Positions 1 through 11,121 of a DNA stretch of 64,000 bases are shown here, in pieces (position 1 is the stretch's first letter; every line of letters starts with the position of its first letter). Both the position numbers and the translations under genes were made by a program. The notes beneath the pieces were generated by a model. It did no database searches. It saw only the letters and a program-made list of their open reading frames with translations, and had not been told where the DNA came from. The DNA comes from Lineus longissimus (Eukaryota > Nemertea > Pilidiophora > Heteronemertea > Lineidae): positions 1,738,001-1,802,000 of the forward strand of contig NC_088325.1 in NCBI RefSeq assembly GCF_910592395.1, written 5' to 3'.

Positions 1-78
1 TTTGGGATCAAAACTAGTGTCCTTAATAGAGAGGTTGTCCTTAATAGAGAGGTGTCCGCTAACAGAGGTTCCACTGTA
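1..78. repeat. Right end of a terminal-inverted-repeat element, cut by the window edge
   Basis: Contains TCCTTAATAGAGAGGT words and ends in GAGGTTCCACTGTA. This matches the end of the elements at 220-1569 and 2961-3143. The rest lies before the window. Confidence 0.6.
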
Positions 79-244
79 TTGATGACTATGCAAGGACTAG
101 AGTCAGGTGCATTTTTTTCCAAGCAAGTAATTCAGCAAAACCCTACTTCCAGTAGGTAAAATCTACCCGCATTAGCCAAGGAAATTTGCAAAACCGAACT
201 AACAGTTAGCAAAATCCACTACAGTGGAACCTCCCTTAGCAGAC

Positions 245-640
245 ACCTCTCTATTAAGGACAACCTCTCTATTAAGGACATTAGTTTAGTCCCAAATTGG
301 TTGTTTCCTTTCAATTTGACCTCTCTAATCAGGACACCTCTCTATAAAGGACACTAGTTGAGTCCCAAATTGGTTGTTTCCTTTCAATTTGACCTCTCTG
401 ATCAGGACACCTCTCTACAAAGGACACTAGTTGAGTCCCAAATTGGTTGTTTCCTTTCAATTTGACCTCTCTAATCAGGACACCTCTCTATAAAGGACAC
501 TAGTTGAGTCCCAAATTGGTTGTTTCCTTTCAATTTGACCTCTCTAATCAGGACACCTCTCTATAAAGGACACTAGTTTAGTCCCAAATTGGTTGTTTCC
601 TTTCAATTTGACCTCTCTGATCAGGACACCTCTCTATTAA
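245..640. repeat. 73-bp tandem repeat, about five copies
   Basis: GACCTCTCT recurs at 318, 391, 464, 537 and 610, an exact 73-bp period. The array lies inside the TIR repeat. Units differ by single bases such as AATCAGG/GATCAGG and TTGAG/TTTAG. Confidence 0.85.
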
Positions 641-1517
641 CTCTTTACATGCGCTAGCCGCCGCTGATCGGCGCAAAGAACTTGCGCTGTTCTCCCCGGA
701 GCCGCCATTACTCGGCTCCATTCAAACAGTGCGAAACTCCGGCAAGCCGACTACAAGCTACTCCAACTTTAATGTATCGTAATTTCTTATTGGCTGGCTC
801 CATGGTGACCCTATTTGAATGGCCAATAAGAGATAAGCTTCTATTTTCTATTCAGGTCACTCCGTTCTAATTTAGTATTCATGAGGCATGAATAATAACG
901 ATGTATAGGCGGGGTTCCCCAGGAAGTTGACCTCGTCGGCCATTTTTAAACGTTTCTTTAATCTTTTTTTTTGATTGACGTGCCGCATTGTTCGGGACCA
1001 GCTGGGTTTATTTATGATGGATTTATTTGATTCGAGCTCCGGATCAGAATTTGAAGGTTTTGCAGATTCAGATATCAATGTTTCGGTAGGAAGTGATGAT
1101 AGTGACTGGGACTTAGATTTTTATTATAAACATTTTGTGTCGGATGAGGACGATAGCGACAGTGATTTCTCTGGCTTTGAGCCAGTGGAAGACCCGGATG
1201 ATGGAAAGTAGAAAATTTTACGGCGATTTGTAGAAATTTTTTTCTCTCCAAGTTTGCAGGCCTTGTTCTCAGTTACTTTTCGTTAGAATTCAAAATAAAT
1301 TACATGAGTTTATGCGGAATTTAATTCTTAGTTACTCCCCAAAATTTTAGTCCTGTACTATGAACAGCAACAGAGATAATATCACTTATGTAAACACTAC
1401 CTGAAATACGGCCGCGTCAGTGACGCGCTCCCGGGAAACTATATCAGAATAATGACGCTGTGTATTCAGGACTTTGACGCTATGACGCACGCGGGTCTAG
1501 CGTATGTAAAGAGTTAA
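637..1517 (+). mobile_element. Non-autonomous piggyBac-type element with TTAA target duplication
   Basis: The element body is 641-1513, flanked on both sides by TTAA (637-640 and 1514-1517). Its ends are CTCTTTACATGCGCTAG and the inverted complement of CTAGCGTATGTAAAGAG, so 16 of 17 bases pair. TTAA target duplication is the established hallmark of the piggyBac superfamily. Deleting the element and one TTAA restores CTCTCTATTAA followed by AGACA, matching the uninterrupted sister repeat near 3081-3097. The interior holds one acidic reading frame resembling the start of a piggyBac transposase; the catalytic domain is absent. Confidence 0.8.
1014..1211 (+). pseudogene. Acidic N-terminal fragment of a piggyBac-like transposase
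   Basis: A 65-residue frame begins MMDLFDSSSGSEFEGF and contains repeated SDSDFSGFE-type acidic stretches before a stop at 1209-1211. Asp/Ser-rich openings with an EFEGF/DFSGF pattern are common at the start of piggyBac-derived transposases. No DDD catalytic core or Cys-rich C-terminus follows, so this is a remnant, perhaps kept as part of the mobile unit. In-frame ATGs at 975 and 1017 are alternative starts. The assignment rests on composition and on the TTAA/TIR context, not on catalytic residues. Confidence 0.5.
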
Positions 1518-1749
1518 AGACATCACTTGTCAGTCCCGAGGGTGTCCTTAATAGAGAGGTTCTACTGTACTACTAGCCATTTGTCATTTTTTGAAGGAGT
1601 TGCCGGAGGATTTTTCACAATGCTTAGGAGGAATCTGGTCCACTGTTTTCTCCATTTTGCCGTAGGACAGAAGGGAATTTACAACTCACTTTGCACTCTT
1701 CTGCAGTCATGTTGTGATACAAAGGGCAGCCGGCCACGGTATGATGCCG

Positions 1750-2808
1750 ATCAAATTTTCCACTAAAATGACCTGTAAAGATGATAGGGAAAATGAGAAT
1801 GGGAATTCCATAGTGATGACTTGATGTATCACATCAAATTTTCCACTAAAATGACCTGAAAAGATAAGGATAATGAGAATGGGAATTCCACAGTGATGAC
1901 TTGATGTATCATATCAAATTTTCCACTAAGATGACCTGAAAAGATAAGGATAATGAGAGTGGGAATTCCATTGAGATGACTTGATGTATCACATCAAATT
2001 TTCCACTAAAATGACTTGAAAAGATAAGGATAATGAAAATGGGAATTCCATAGTGATGACTTGATGTATCACATTAAATTTTCCACTGAAATGACCTGAA
2101 AAGATGATAAGGAAAATGAGAATGGGAATTCCATAGTGATGACTTGATGTATCACATCAAATTTTCCACTAAAATGACCTGAAAAGATAAGGATAATGAG
2201 AATGGGAATTCCATAGTGATGACTTGATGCATCACATCAAATTTTCCACTAAGATGACCTGAAAAGATAAGGATAATGAGAGTGGGAATTCCATAGTGAT
2301 GACTTGATGTATCATATCAAACTTTCCACTAAAATGACCTGAAAAGAAAAGGATAATGAGAATGGGAATTTCATAGTGATGACTTGATGTATCACATCAA
2401 ATTTTCCACTAAAATGACCTGAAAAGATGATGAAGGATAATGAGAATGGGAATTCCATAGTGATGACTTGATGTATCACATCAAATTTTCCACTAAAATG
2501 ACCTGAAAAGATAAGGATAATGAGAATGGGAATTCCATAGTGATGACTTGATGTATCACATCAAATTTTCCACTAAAATGACCTGAAAAGATGATAAGGA
2601 AAATGAGAATGGGAATTCCATAGTGATGACTTGATGTATCACATCAAATTTTCCACTAAAATGACCTGAAAAGATGATAAGGAAAATGAGAATGGGAATT
2701 CCATAGTGATGACTTGATGTATCACATCAAATTTTCCACCAAAATGACCTGAAAAGATGATAAGGATAATGAGAATGGGAATTCCATAGTGATGACTTGA
2801 TGTATCAC
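1750..2808. repeat. 80-83-bp minisatellite, about 13 copies
   Basis: The unit carries TCAAATTTTCCACTAAAATG, GGGAATTCCATAGTGATGAC and TTGATGTATCACA. Units are 80 bp, or 83 bp where GATGATAAGG replaces GATAAGG. Several reading frames cross it by chance. It lies downstream of the visible KAT7-like exons, probably within an intron of that gene. Confidence 0.9.
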
Positions 2809-2960
2809 ATATTTCGTCACCAACCGAGGCGCAGGAATTGGACAGGCGTTGTATTGATTGTCTGAAACCGACTTTCATCTTGGTGCAACAATGTTTTGCA
2901 GACCCATGTTTAGCTCCCAATGATTCATCAACTGTTATTGAAGAGACAAGATGAAATATC

Positions 2961-3143
2961 CAGTGAACCCCCCCCCCCGCAGCAGACACCTCTCGACTAA
3001 AGACACCCTCTCTATTAAGAACACTATTTTTGGACATAAATCGGTTGTTTTAATTCGATTCAACCTCTCTAATCAGGACACCTCTCTATTAAGGACAGCA
3101 CTTTCAATGCCTGAGGGTGTCTTTATAGAGAGGTTCTGCTGTA
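2961..3143. repeat. Short uninterrupted copy of the TIR repeat
   Basis: Runs from a degraded left end (CAGTGAAC followed by a C tract) through AGCAGACACCTCTC to GAGGTTCTGCTGTA. It has one internal unit and an intact CTCTCTATTAAGGACA at the position where the copy at 220-1569 took the piggyBac insertion. Confidence 0.6.
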
Positions 3144-3183
3144 TACTCGTACAAAATTTTATAGGGAACTAGAACTTTACTAC

Positions 3184-4630
3184 CTGTTGAGTCACATCCA
3201 GGGACTGGACACTCCTGATTCGACGAGTCGGTCGATACTGCCCTCATACTGCGCGGGATGTCCTCCGGCCGCATCTCATCTTTTGAGGGGACGCGTTCAT
3301 ACTTCATGCCCTGCTCACTCTCACCAGCCTCGGAACTCGAATCCGCCTGCGCTATGACTTTTCGTTTTTTGGAAGCTGAAAAGGCAATGAAGGTTATGCA
3401 AACACTGCCTAACTTGTAAGGTAAGGTATCCCTAGTATTATAGCCTGTGAATGCATGGCAACTCAACCCAATTTGGCGACAATTTGTTGGGCCAAGCCTT
3501 TGATTAGAAGTCATTTAGAACTTCTGTCTCTCTGATATGTCAACCAGAAATTAACATACATGTAGTTTTGAGGGTTCAGGAATTAATTCATGGGATTAAG
3601 GAGCAGAATTGTGCATTTTGCGGTGCAGAAAATTCTAGTTCTTATGTCCGGAGATGGCCAGGACAACGGCTGTAATAAAATTCGCCAAAAGTTTGCTGGC
3701 AGTTGGGTATTTGCCCAAGTAATTGATTTGTTGAAATATCACACGATCGATATGTGAAGTGGTTTCCCCTGGTGCGAAATCGGCCCTGAAGTTTTTTCCA
3801 CAGTAGCCCAAAAAGACAGTGACATTTATTTATGAAGCTGGCTCTAGGGTCATCCCTTAACCAGTGTGCAAACTATGCAATTCAAAGTCCTGAAAATGAA
3901 ATAATTACCATTTGCTGCCGATCTCCGGGTTAACCTTTTCTCGCCAGGCGCGCCCTCATCAGCAGAGCTATCACCCACAAACTCTGATTCCTCGGACTCA
4001 CTCATCAACTGAAGAAAGAAAGATGTTTGTAAATGGATTGTCCACCAAGTCTCAGACATGGAAAACATCGTCATAGCTCCAATCTTGGTATGAAAACCAA
4101 GTAAATTGGTTCATCAGCTCATGGACGATTTTGAAGAATTTCACCTCGAACAAAGAGTCACAGTGGCATACAGCTCTGTCCTAAGTTTGCTTAGGGCTTT
4201 TGACGAGTTACGAGTATGGACATTTGTTTTGTTAGGGCTATGGTTCGTCTTTGTCACTGAACGATTGCCTCAGCGGCTCACTGATGCAATAGAAAAGTCA
4301 GCTATGGGATGATAGGCCTGCAACTCGAGTTGGAGTGTCAACTATTGGCATCGATCGTAAAACTCGTCCTCGGACAAAAAAGTAAGTAGGCCTAGGCCTA
4401 GCGCTCAATCCCGATACATTAACCAAAATTTACTTGGGTTTATTGCGGATGTAAATTGTGATTTAAAAGCAACGGGTAAGAAAGGTAAGTCATCCAAATG
4501 GAGTGGAATATTCCAGTCGCTCCCGTTTTGTGTACATTCACTGTACATGTGTACACTGCACACACAATAACAAAAGAGGTGGTTTGAAAAGAAAGGAGAT
4601 TTTGGGATGTACCTCTTTTCGTTTCGGCAT
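3184..4630 (-). CDS. KAT7/HBO1-like histone acetyltransferase, first three coding exons (partial)
   Basis: Three exons join in frame. Exon 1 is 4613-4630 (MPKRKE, then donor GTACAT), exon 2 is 3909-4008 after a CTTCAG acceptor, exon 3 is 3184-3375 after TTTTCAG with donor GTAGTA. The 103-residue product opens with a basic patch, then an acidic serine-rich stretch (SESEESEFVGDSSADEG), RLTRRSA, a KKRK nuclear-localisation-like cluster and finally ECPVPGCDSTG. The last motif is the first half of a C2HC zinc finger split by an intron. KAT7/HBO1 MYST acetyltransferases begin with a similar short basic start, an RRSAR-type Ser-rich region and a C2HC finger starting CPxPGC. MYT1 and L3MBTL proteins share that finger start and are alternatives. 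The acetyltransferase domain would lie before position 1. Confidence 0.5.
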
Positions 4631-4639
4631 CTTTGATCG

Positions 4640-5530
4640 TGATTCTATATTCTTCGTATACGAAATTATATAACTGTGTTAGATATAGTTTTCAAATTGC
4701 CTTCATTGTGATTATTTTCGATGATTTTGTTATGAAAAATTAGCATTTCTTGGGCGCCATTCAAAAACCGGAAGAAAAGCGGTTGAATGTTATTCAATGG
4801 CGGTTACCTTTATTTGAATTGGGGAAATACGAATTTTGGCAATATGTTCTTGTATATGATTTAATTATGATTTGTTTTCTGTTTAAGCTTAACGCATGCT
4901 ATCGGTCTATTGTCTGAAATTACCTTAACGATGAATTGAATTAACAAATTTGTCTTATCTGTAATACGATGTATCGGTATCCGGTCGTTTCGCTACATGA
5001 CCTTTTCGCCCCCAGTAGTTTCGCTCCAAATCGAAGTCGTTTGGGGTCGTCCTGAAAATCCATATACATCACGTGACCTGCTATCGCGGATTGGATATAA
5101 CATGAACACTCCGAAGGGGCCGGGTGGGCCTTGAAGACACTAGTTGTGACCATGGAGGTATTATTAATAATACCTCCATGTTGTGACTAACAGCACAGTT
5201 TGGCTCTGGGATTGAGAGAGTTCAATGGTGCAATTAATTAAAAAGATCCAATTGTAGCACAAGTCTTTATTTAGACACGTGAAAATAACTTAACTGTGAT
5301 TACTTCTCATGCAGTTTTTGGGTACATAATCAACTACCTGAGGGGAACTCGAAGCTGCGAACATTTATCAATGGAAGCTTATTCCCGCCTTAGGTTTTAA
5401 CCGGGCAGTTCAAAACCCCCCATTCTAATAAGCGTTTCGCTATAGATTTCCTACAGATTGGTTGAAATTCGTCTATAAACTCCACATGTAATATGTAAAG
5501 AGCAAGCTCTAGTGAACTCACACAACTGTT
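4640..5530. other. Probable upstream region of the KAT7-like gene; no gene seen
   Basis: AT-rich sequence with no conserved reading frame on either strand. It holds a 30-bp perfect palindrome at 5151-5180. Moderate GC with some CpG lies around 4960-5130. No promoter element could be assigned. Confidence 0.4.
5143..5187. repeat. Palindrome flanked by an 8-bp direct repeat (hAT-like terminal-repeat remnant)
   Basis: Positions 5151-5180 form a perfect palindrome with 15-bp arms CATGGAGGTATTATT and AATAATACCTCCATG. It sits between two copies of GTTGTGAC (5143-5150 and 5180-5187). An 8-bp direct repeat is the usual target duplication of hAT elements, so this may be a minimal element of inverted repeats only. 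Confidence 0.5.
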
Positions 5531-5984
5531 ACCAATGGGAACTGTCATCAGACTCAAGACTGTAATTGAGCGTCAAATCGGAAAAAGGCCTCGGCCCGGT
5601 TATTCAAAACAACCTTTGTCACTAACGCTGGCGTTATCTCCTTCAGTTAAGTCCTTATTAATCCTCACCTAATTTTGTGTGTTAAGCATGACCCTTTACC
5701 AATATCATGATAAAATTTACAACATTCCATAACCAATTGGTATTTTCTTACATATATTCTCAAAAAGCATATTTCTGTGATAGATAGCCTGACTCTGTAG
5801 ATTTAGAATCAACTATAGATTGAGGATCCACTTTCATGTATTTACCACAACTTGACATTTTGATAAGCTCTATTTCACTGTGCAACTCTCCCTGTCTTTG
5901 ATGAATACATGTCGCTGCCCAAAATTCATGACAGTTTTGTTAGTAATTCTTATTATACATGCATAACTAAATAAATGTGGTAAG
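5530..5984. repeat. Spacer-unit leader segment
   Basis: Begins near CCAATGGGAACTGTCATCAG and ends ATAACTAAATAAATGTGG just before the 61-bp array. The same leader, in whole or part, recurs at 9900-10130, 51845-52280, 54190-54412 and 56265-56484. Part of it (from AAAATTTACAACATTCC) also precedes the arrays at 31790-32056 and 49265-49526. No gene is seen. Confidence 0.7.
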
Positions 5985-8468
5985 CCTTCTAAACGATCCA
6001 ACCTCGCCATCTCGGATACATGCAATCAACATACAAGTCCAAGCCTTCTATAAACGATCCAACCTCGCCATCTCGGATACATGCAATCAACATACAAGTC
6101 CAAGCCTTCTATAAACGATCCAACCTCGCCATCTCGGATACATGCAATCAACATACAAGTCCAAGCCTTCTATAAACGATCCAACCTCGCCATCTCGGAT
6201 ACATGCAATCAACATACAAGTCCAAGCCTTCTATAAACGATCCAACCTCGCCATCTCGGATACATGCAATCAACATACAAGTCCAAGCCTTCTATAAACG
6301 ATCCAACCCCGCCATCTCGGATACATGCAATCAACATACAAGTCAAAGCCTTCTATAAACGATCCAACCTCGCCATCTCGGATACATGCAATCAACATAC
6401 AAGTCCAAGCCTTCTATAAACAATCCAACCTCGCCATCTCGGATACATGCAATCAACATATAAGTCCAAGCCTTCTAAACGATCCAACCTCGCCATCTCG
6501 GATACATGCAATCAACATACAAGTCCAAGCCTTCTATAAACGATCCAACCTCGCCATCTCGGATACATGCAATCAACATACAAGTCCAAGCCTTCTATAA
6601 ACGATCCAACCTCGCCATCTCGGATACATGCAATCAACATATAAGTCCAAGCCTTCTAAACGATCCAACCTCGCCATCTCGGATACATGCAATCAACATA
6701 CAAGTCCAAGCCTTCTATAAACGATCCAACCTCGCCATCTCGGATACATGCAATCAACATACAAGTACAAGCCTTCTAAACGATCCAACCTCGCCATCTC
6801 GGATACATGCAATCAACATACAAGTCCAAGCCTTCTATAAACGATCCAACCTCGCCATCTCGGATACATGCAATCAACATACAAGTCCAAGCTTTCTATA
6901 AACGATCCAACCTCGCCATCTCGGATACATGCAATCAACATACAAGTCCAAGCCTTCTATAAACGATCCAACCCCGCCATCTCGGATACATGCAATCAAC
7001 ATACAAGTCCAAGCCTTCTATAAACGATCCAACCTCGCCATCTCGGATACATGCAATCAACATACAAGTCCAAGCCTTCTATAAACGATCCAACCTTACC
7101 ATCTCGGATACATGCAATCAACATACAAGTCCAAGCCTTCTATAAACGATCCAACCTTAACATCTCGGGTACATGCAATCAACATACAAGTCCAAGCCTT
7201 CTATAAACGATCCAACCTCGCCATCTCGGATACATGCAATCAACATACAAGTCCAAGCCTTCTATAAACGATCCAACCTCGCCATCTCGGATACATGCAA
7301 TCAACATACAAGTCCGAGCCTTCTATAAACGATCCAACCTCGCCATCTCGGATACATGCAATCAACATACAAGTCCAAGCCTTCTATAAACGATCCAACC
7401 TCGCCATCTCGGATACATGCAATCAACATACAAGTCCGAGCTTTCTATAAACGATCCAACCTCGCCATCTCGGATACATGCAATCAACATACAAGTCCAA
7501 GCCTACTGTAAACGATCCAACCTTACCATCTCGGATACCTGCAATCAACATACAAGTCCAAGCCTTCTAAACGATCCAACCTCGCCATCTCGGATACATG
7601 CAATCAACATACAAGTCCAAGCCTTCTATAAACGATCCAACCTCGCCATCTCGGATACATGCAATCAACATACAAGTCCAAGCCTTCTATAAACGATCCA
7701 ACCTCGCCATCTCGGATACATGCAATCAACATACAAGTCCAAGCCTTCTATAAACGATCCAACCCCGCCATCTCGGATACATGCAATCAACATACAAGTC
7801 CAAGCCTTCTATAAACGATCCAACCTCGCCATCTCGGATACATGCAATCAACATACAAGTCCAAGCCTTCTATAAACGATCCAACCTCGCCATCTCGGAC
7901 ATGCAATCAACATACAAGTCCAAGCCTTCTATAAACGATCCAACCTTACCATCTCGGATACATGCAATCAACATACAAGTCCGAGCTTTCTATAAACGAT
8001 CCAACCTCGCCATCTCGGATACATGCAATCAACATACAAGTCCAAACCTTCTATAAACGATCCAACCTCGCCATCTCGGATACATGCAATCAACATACAA
8101 GTCCAAGCCTTCTATAAACGATCCAACCTCGCCATCTCGGATACATGCAATCAACATACAAGTCCAAGCCTTCTATAAACGATCCAACCCCGCCATCTCG
8201 GATACATGCAATCAACATACAAGTCCGAGCTTTCTATAAACGATCCAACCTCGCCATCTCGGACATGCAATCAACATACAAGTCCAAGCCTTCTATAAAC
8301 GATCCAACCTCGCCATCTCGGATACATGCAATCAACATACAAGTCCAAGCCTTCTATAAACGATCCAACCTCGCCATCCCGGATACATGCAATCAACATA
8401 CAAGTCCAAGCCTTCTATAAACGATCCAACCTCGCCATCTCGGATACATGCAATCAACATACAAGTCC
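5985..8468. repeat. 61-bp minisatellite array 1, about 41 copies
   Basis: The unit contains CGATCCAACCTCGCCATCTC, GGATACATGCAATCAACATA and CAAGTCCAAGCCTTCTATAAA. Length variants lack TATA (57 bp) or have GGACATG for GGATACATG. CTCGCC alternates with CTTACC and CCCGCC subtypes. 61 is not a multiple of three, so the frames crossing it are accidental. It ends at a fixed junction, CCCAATTGGTT. Confidence 0.97.
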
Positions 8469-9060
8469 CAATTGGTTGATCAAAAGTGGTCATCACCAAA
8501 ATTTGGGCAATGCCTAGCTTTTAACATCTTATTCTGAAACCGATATAGCATATTTACAAAGCTAATGAATATAAGCTTATACTTTAGGAATTGATACTTC
8601 ACTGGATATATTGGTTACCAAAACCGCGAAGGTAGAGCTAAAATGACCACAATTTGACATTTTATAGTGGTAACATTTTGGCTAACGCCAAGCTTTCAAA
8701 GGCTAATTTTGAATAACACGGTGACATATTTTCCAATAATGAATAAGAGCCCATATTATTACATTCGTAACATCAACTCTATCTATCTTGTGAAAACTAT
8801 TGTGGCATTTGCAAAATACATATTTGATCCGGTAAATCAAAGACTGGATCAGAATTTAATCTCGTCTATAGGTTTTTGCTTTTCGTCCGCAGAATTAAAT
8901 AGGGTCGCAATTGAATTTCCACACTTTCAAAAGTTAGTTTAATCAGAGTCTTTCAAGTCTTTCAAATATTTGAAAGACTCTGATCTAATAGAAGAATGTT
9001 CTCATTCAACGAAACCCTTTAGTCTCCACAAAAGTTGCGCCAACTATAGTTCACATCCCC
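8469..9060. repeat. Spacer-unit right flank with palindrome
   Basis: Homologous to 50501-51090, 52762-53335 and 54831-55415. It contains AGTCTTTCAAATATTTGAAAGACT-type symmetry at 8956-8979, which can extend as a longer hairpin with arms ATCAGAGTCTTTCAA. A plus-strand frame at 8667-8942 is also open at 50699-50977 and 52960-53307. The 55 kb copy has an early stop, so I treat it as non-coding. Confidence 0.65.
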
Positions 9061-9233
9061 GCCACTAGGGCTGCTAGACTCTTCCCGGGTGTATATATAA
9101 TGCAGACTATGGATATATTCAATATCTGCAACTGATAGGACCGAAGTGGTGGTGACCGTCGCTTACGTCAGGAATCTCGACTACAATCATGACTATACCG
9201 TGCTAAAATGAACGAAATATATTACAAAATCAC

Positions 9234-9437
9234 TCATTCGAAAAGAGTTAAGGACGTTTTTGCTGCAATCATAATATAAGTATTTAGTTCACCCGTCATC
9301 TGTTCATCAAGGAAAATGTACTTATAGAAGAAAGGGATTAAATCCGTGAGAAAGAGATTACAAATGTACGGCTGAATGTTGTGGCCTTGACGGAGTCCTG
9401 TACCAATGAAAACCGGCGTGACGTAAACGACGGTCAC
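9234..9437 (-). mobile_element. Reverse-transcriptase-like LINE remnant, copy 1
   Basis: A 67-residue frame includes IGTGLRQGHNIQPY followed by NLFLTDLIPFF. This resembles the GxRQGxxLSPxLFxLxxxDL block of non-LTR retrotransposon reverse transcriptases, with the Ser-Pro replaced. No YADD catalytic block or flanking RT motifs are recognisable in frame. It is a short, decayed fragment repeated nine times in the window. Confidence 0.45.
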
Positions 9438-9439
9438 AA

Positions 9440-10130
9440 CCTTCCCTACATACTACGTTAACAATACAATATATCATTTATACACGGGCGCCACCTGTAC
9501 GTCGGTGATGTCACAAGCACATACAAACACCTCGACAGAGGCGTCCCTTGAAGAGTTTTCTGATAGGGTAGCAGCAAAACCACCGCCGCTGTGACGAGGA
9601 ATGAGTTAATAGGTCGATATCATAACTAGAACAAAGAAGTAATATATGTTGTAACGGCTCGTGATCCCGATCACTATAAAGACACTCAATTGGGATGAAG
9701 TTATACCACTGAACATGCAGTTAAAAAAGACTACAAGAGAAAACTAGCTGTGGCTACAGATCAAGCGACACAAGCTTTGTGTCCATGACGTATCCCTTAT
9801 TTGTGTTACACGACACTTATACATGTTCTGGGACTTTGGATCATTTAGGCAACGAATAGTGTATAGACTGTCTGAATCGTCGTGAACAAAGACAATGGGA
9901 ACCAATGGGAACTGTCATCAGACTCAGACTGTAATTGAGCGACAAATCGGAAAAGGCCTAGGCCCGGTTATTCAAAACAACCTTTGTGTTTCTGACTAAC
10001 GCTGGCGTTATCTCCTTCAGTTAAGGCCTTATCAATCCTCACCTAATTTTGTGTGTTAAGTATTATAACCCTTTACCAATATCATGATAATTCTTATTAT
10101 ACATGCATAACTAAATAAATGTGGTTCTAA
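9440..10130. repeat. Spacer unit between two 61-bp arrays; no gene seen
   Basis: Homologous to 51475-52280, 53715-54412 and 55800-56484. Minus-strand text encodes a short hydrophobic stretch like FLVAAAVVLLLPYQK in the 55.9 kb copy. That stretch is broken here and I do not call it a gene. Confidence 0.6.
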
Positions 10131-10300
10131 ACGATCCAACCTCGCCATCTCGGATACATGCAATCAACATACAAGTCCAAGCCTTCTATAAACGATCCAA
10201 CCTTACCATCCCGGATACATGCAATCAACATACAAGTCCAAGCCTTCTATAAACGATCCAACCTCGCCATCTCGGATACATGCAATCAACATACAAGTCC
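10131..10300. repeat. 61-bp minisatellite array 2, about 3 copies
   Basis: Same unit and same flanks as array 1 but only about three copies. Array length is therefore labile while its boundaries are fixed. Confidence 0.95.
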
Positions 10301-10640
10301 CAATTGGTTTATCAATCGTGGTCATCAGCAAAATTTAAGGCAATGCCTAGCTTTTAACATCTTATTCTGAAACCGATAGAGCATATTTACAAAGCTATAA
10401 ATGAATAGAAGCTTATATTTTAGGAAGTGATACTTCACTGGAGATATTGGTTCACATCCCCACCACTAGGGCTGCTAGACTCTTCCCGGGTGTATATATA
10501 ATGCAGACCATGGATATACATGTATTTAATATCTTCAACTGATAGGACCGAAGTGGTGGTGACCGTCGCTTACGTCAGGACCCTCGACTACAATTATGAC
10601 TATACCGTGCTAAAATGAACCAAATATATTACAAAATCAC

Positions 10641-10844
10641 TCATTCGAAAAGAGTTAAGGACGTTTTTGCTGCAATCATAATATAAGTATTTAGTTCACC
10701 CGTCATCTGTTCATCAAGGAAAGTGTACTTATAGAAGAAAGGGATTAAATCCGTGAGAAAGAGATTACAAATGTACGGCGGAATGTTGTGGCCTTGACGG
10801 AGTCCTGTACCAATGAAAACCGGCGTGACGTAAACGACGGTCAC
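10641..10844 (-). mobile_element. Reverse-transcriptase-like LINE remnant, copy 2
   Basis: Nearly the same 67-residue frame as copy 1 (TGLRQGHNIPPY, NLFLTDLIPFF). Its near edge is 277 bp beyond the stop codon of receptor gene A, the same relation seen after genes B and C. Confidence 0.45.
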
Positions 10845-11121
10845 AACCTTCCCTACATACTACGTTAACAATACAATATATCATGTTATACACGGGCGCC
10901 ACCTGTACGTCGGTGATGTCACAAGCACATACAAACACCTCGACGGAGGTGTCCCTTTAAGAGTTTTCTGATCGGTCTTAATAGGGTACCAGCCACGGCC
11001 GCCGCGACGTGACTCTGACTGTCTCTAGGGTATTTCGTTGGTGTAGCAGAGATTAGAATGCTGTCTGTTTGACGCACACACAAGTTATAATCAGCGCCAC
11101 CTATTGGCATGTTGATACCTA

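Larger units (their letters stand above)
220..1569. mobile_element. DNA-transposon-like TIR repeat carrying a nested insertion
   Basis: The left end TACAGTGGAACCTC and the right end GAGGTTCTACTGTA are near-perfect inverted complements. The interior is made of CCTCTCTATTAAGGAC words and a 73-bp tandem array. No transposase of its own is visible, so it looks like a non-autonomous element. It is split by a second element at 641-1513; without that insertion it closely resembles the short copy at 2961-3143. The family is not assigned. Confidence 0.6.

Noticed and set aside
2639-3037. Minus-strand frame of 132 aa as a further KAT7 exon
   Set aside because: Half of it is the 80-bp minisatellite and the rest shows no C2HC continuation or MYST motif.
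5985-8468. Possible CRISPR array
   Set aside because: Units are contiguous with no unique spacers and no cas genes, and the DNA is eukaryotic.
6325-8517. Plus-strand frames reading QSTYKSKPSINDPTSPSRI repeats
   Set aside because: They arise from the 61-bp minisatellite. The unit is not a multiple of three, so the text cycles through frames. No start, splice or domain evidence.
8667-8942. Conserved plus-strand frame in the spacer right flank as a gene
   Set aside because: Open in three copies but interrupted in the 55-kb copy, with no recognisable domain. Similarity is explained by recent duplication.
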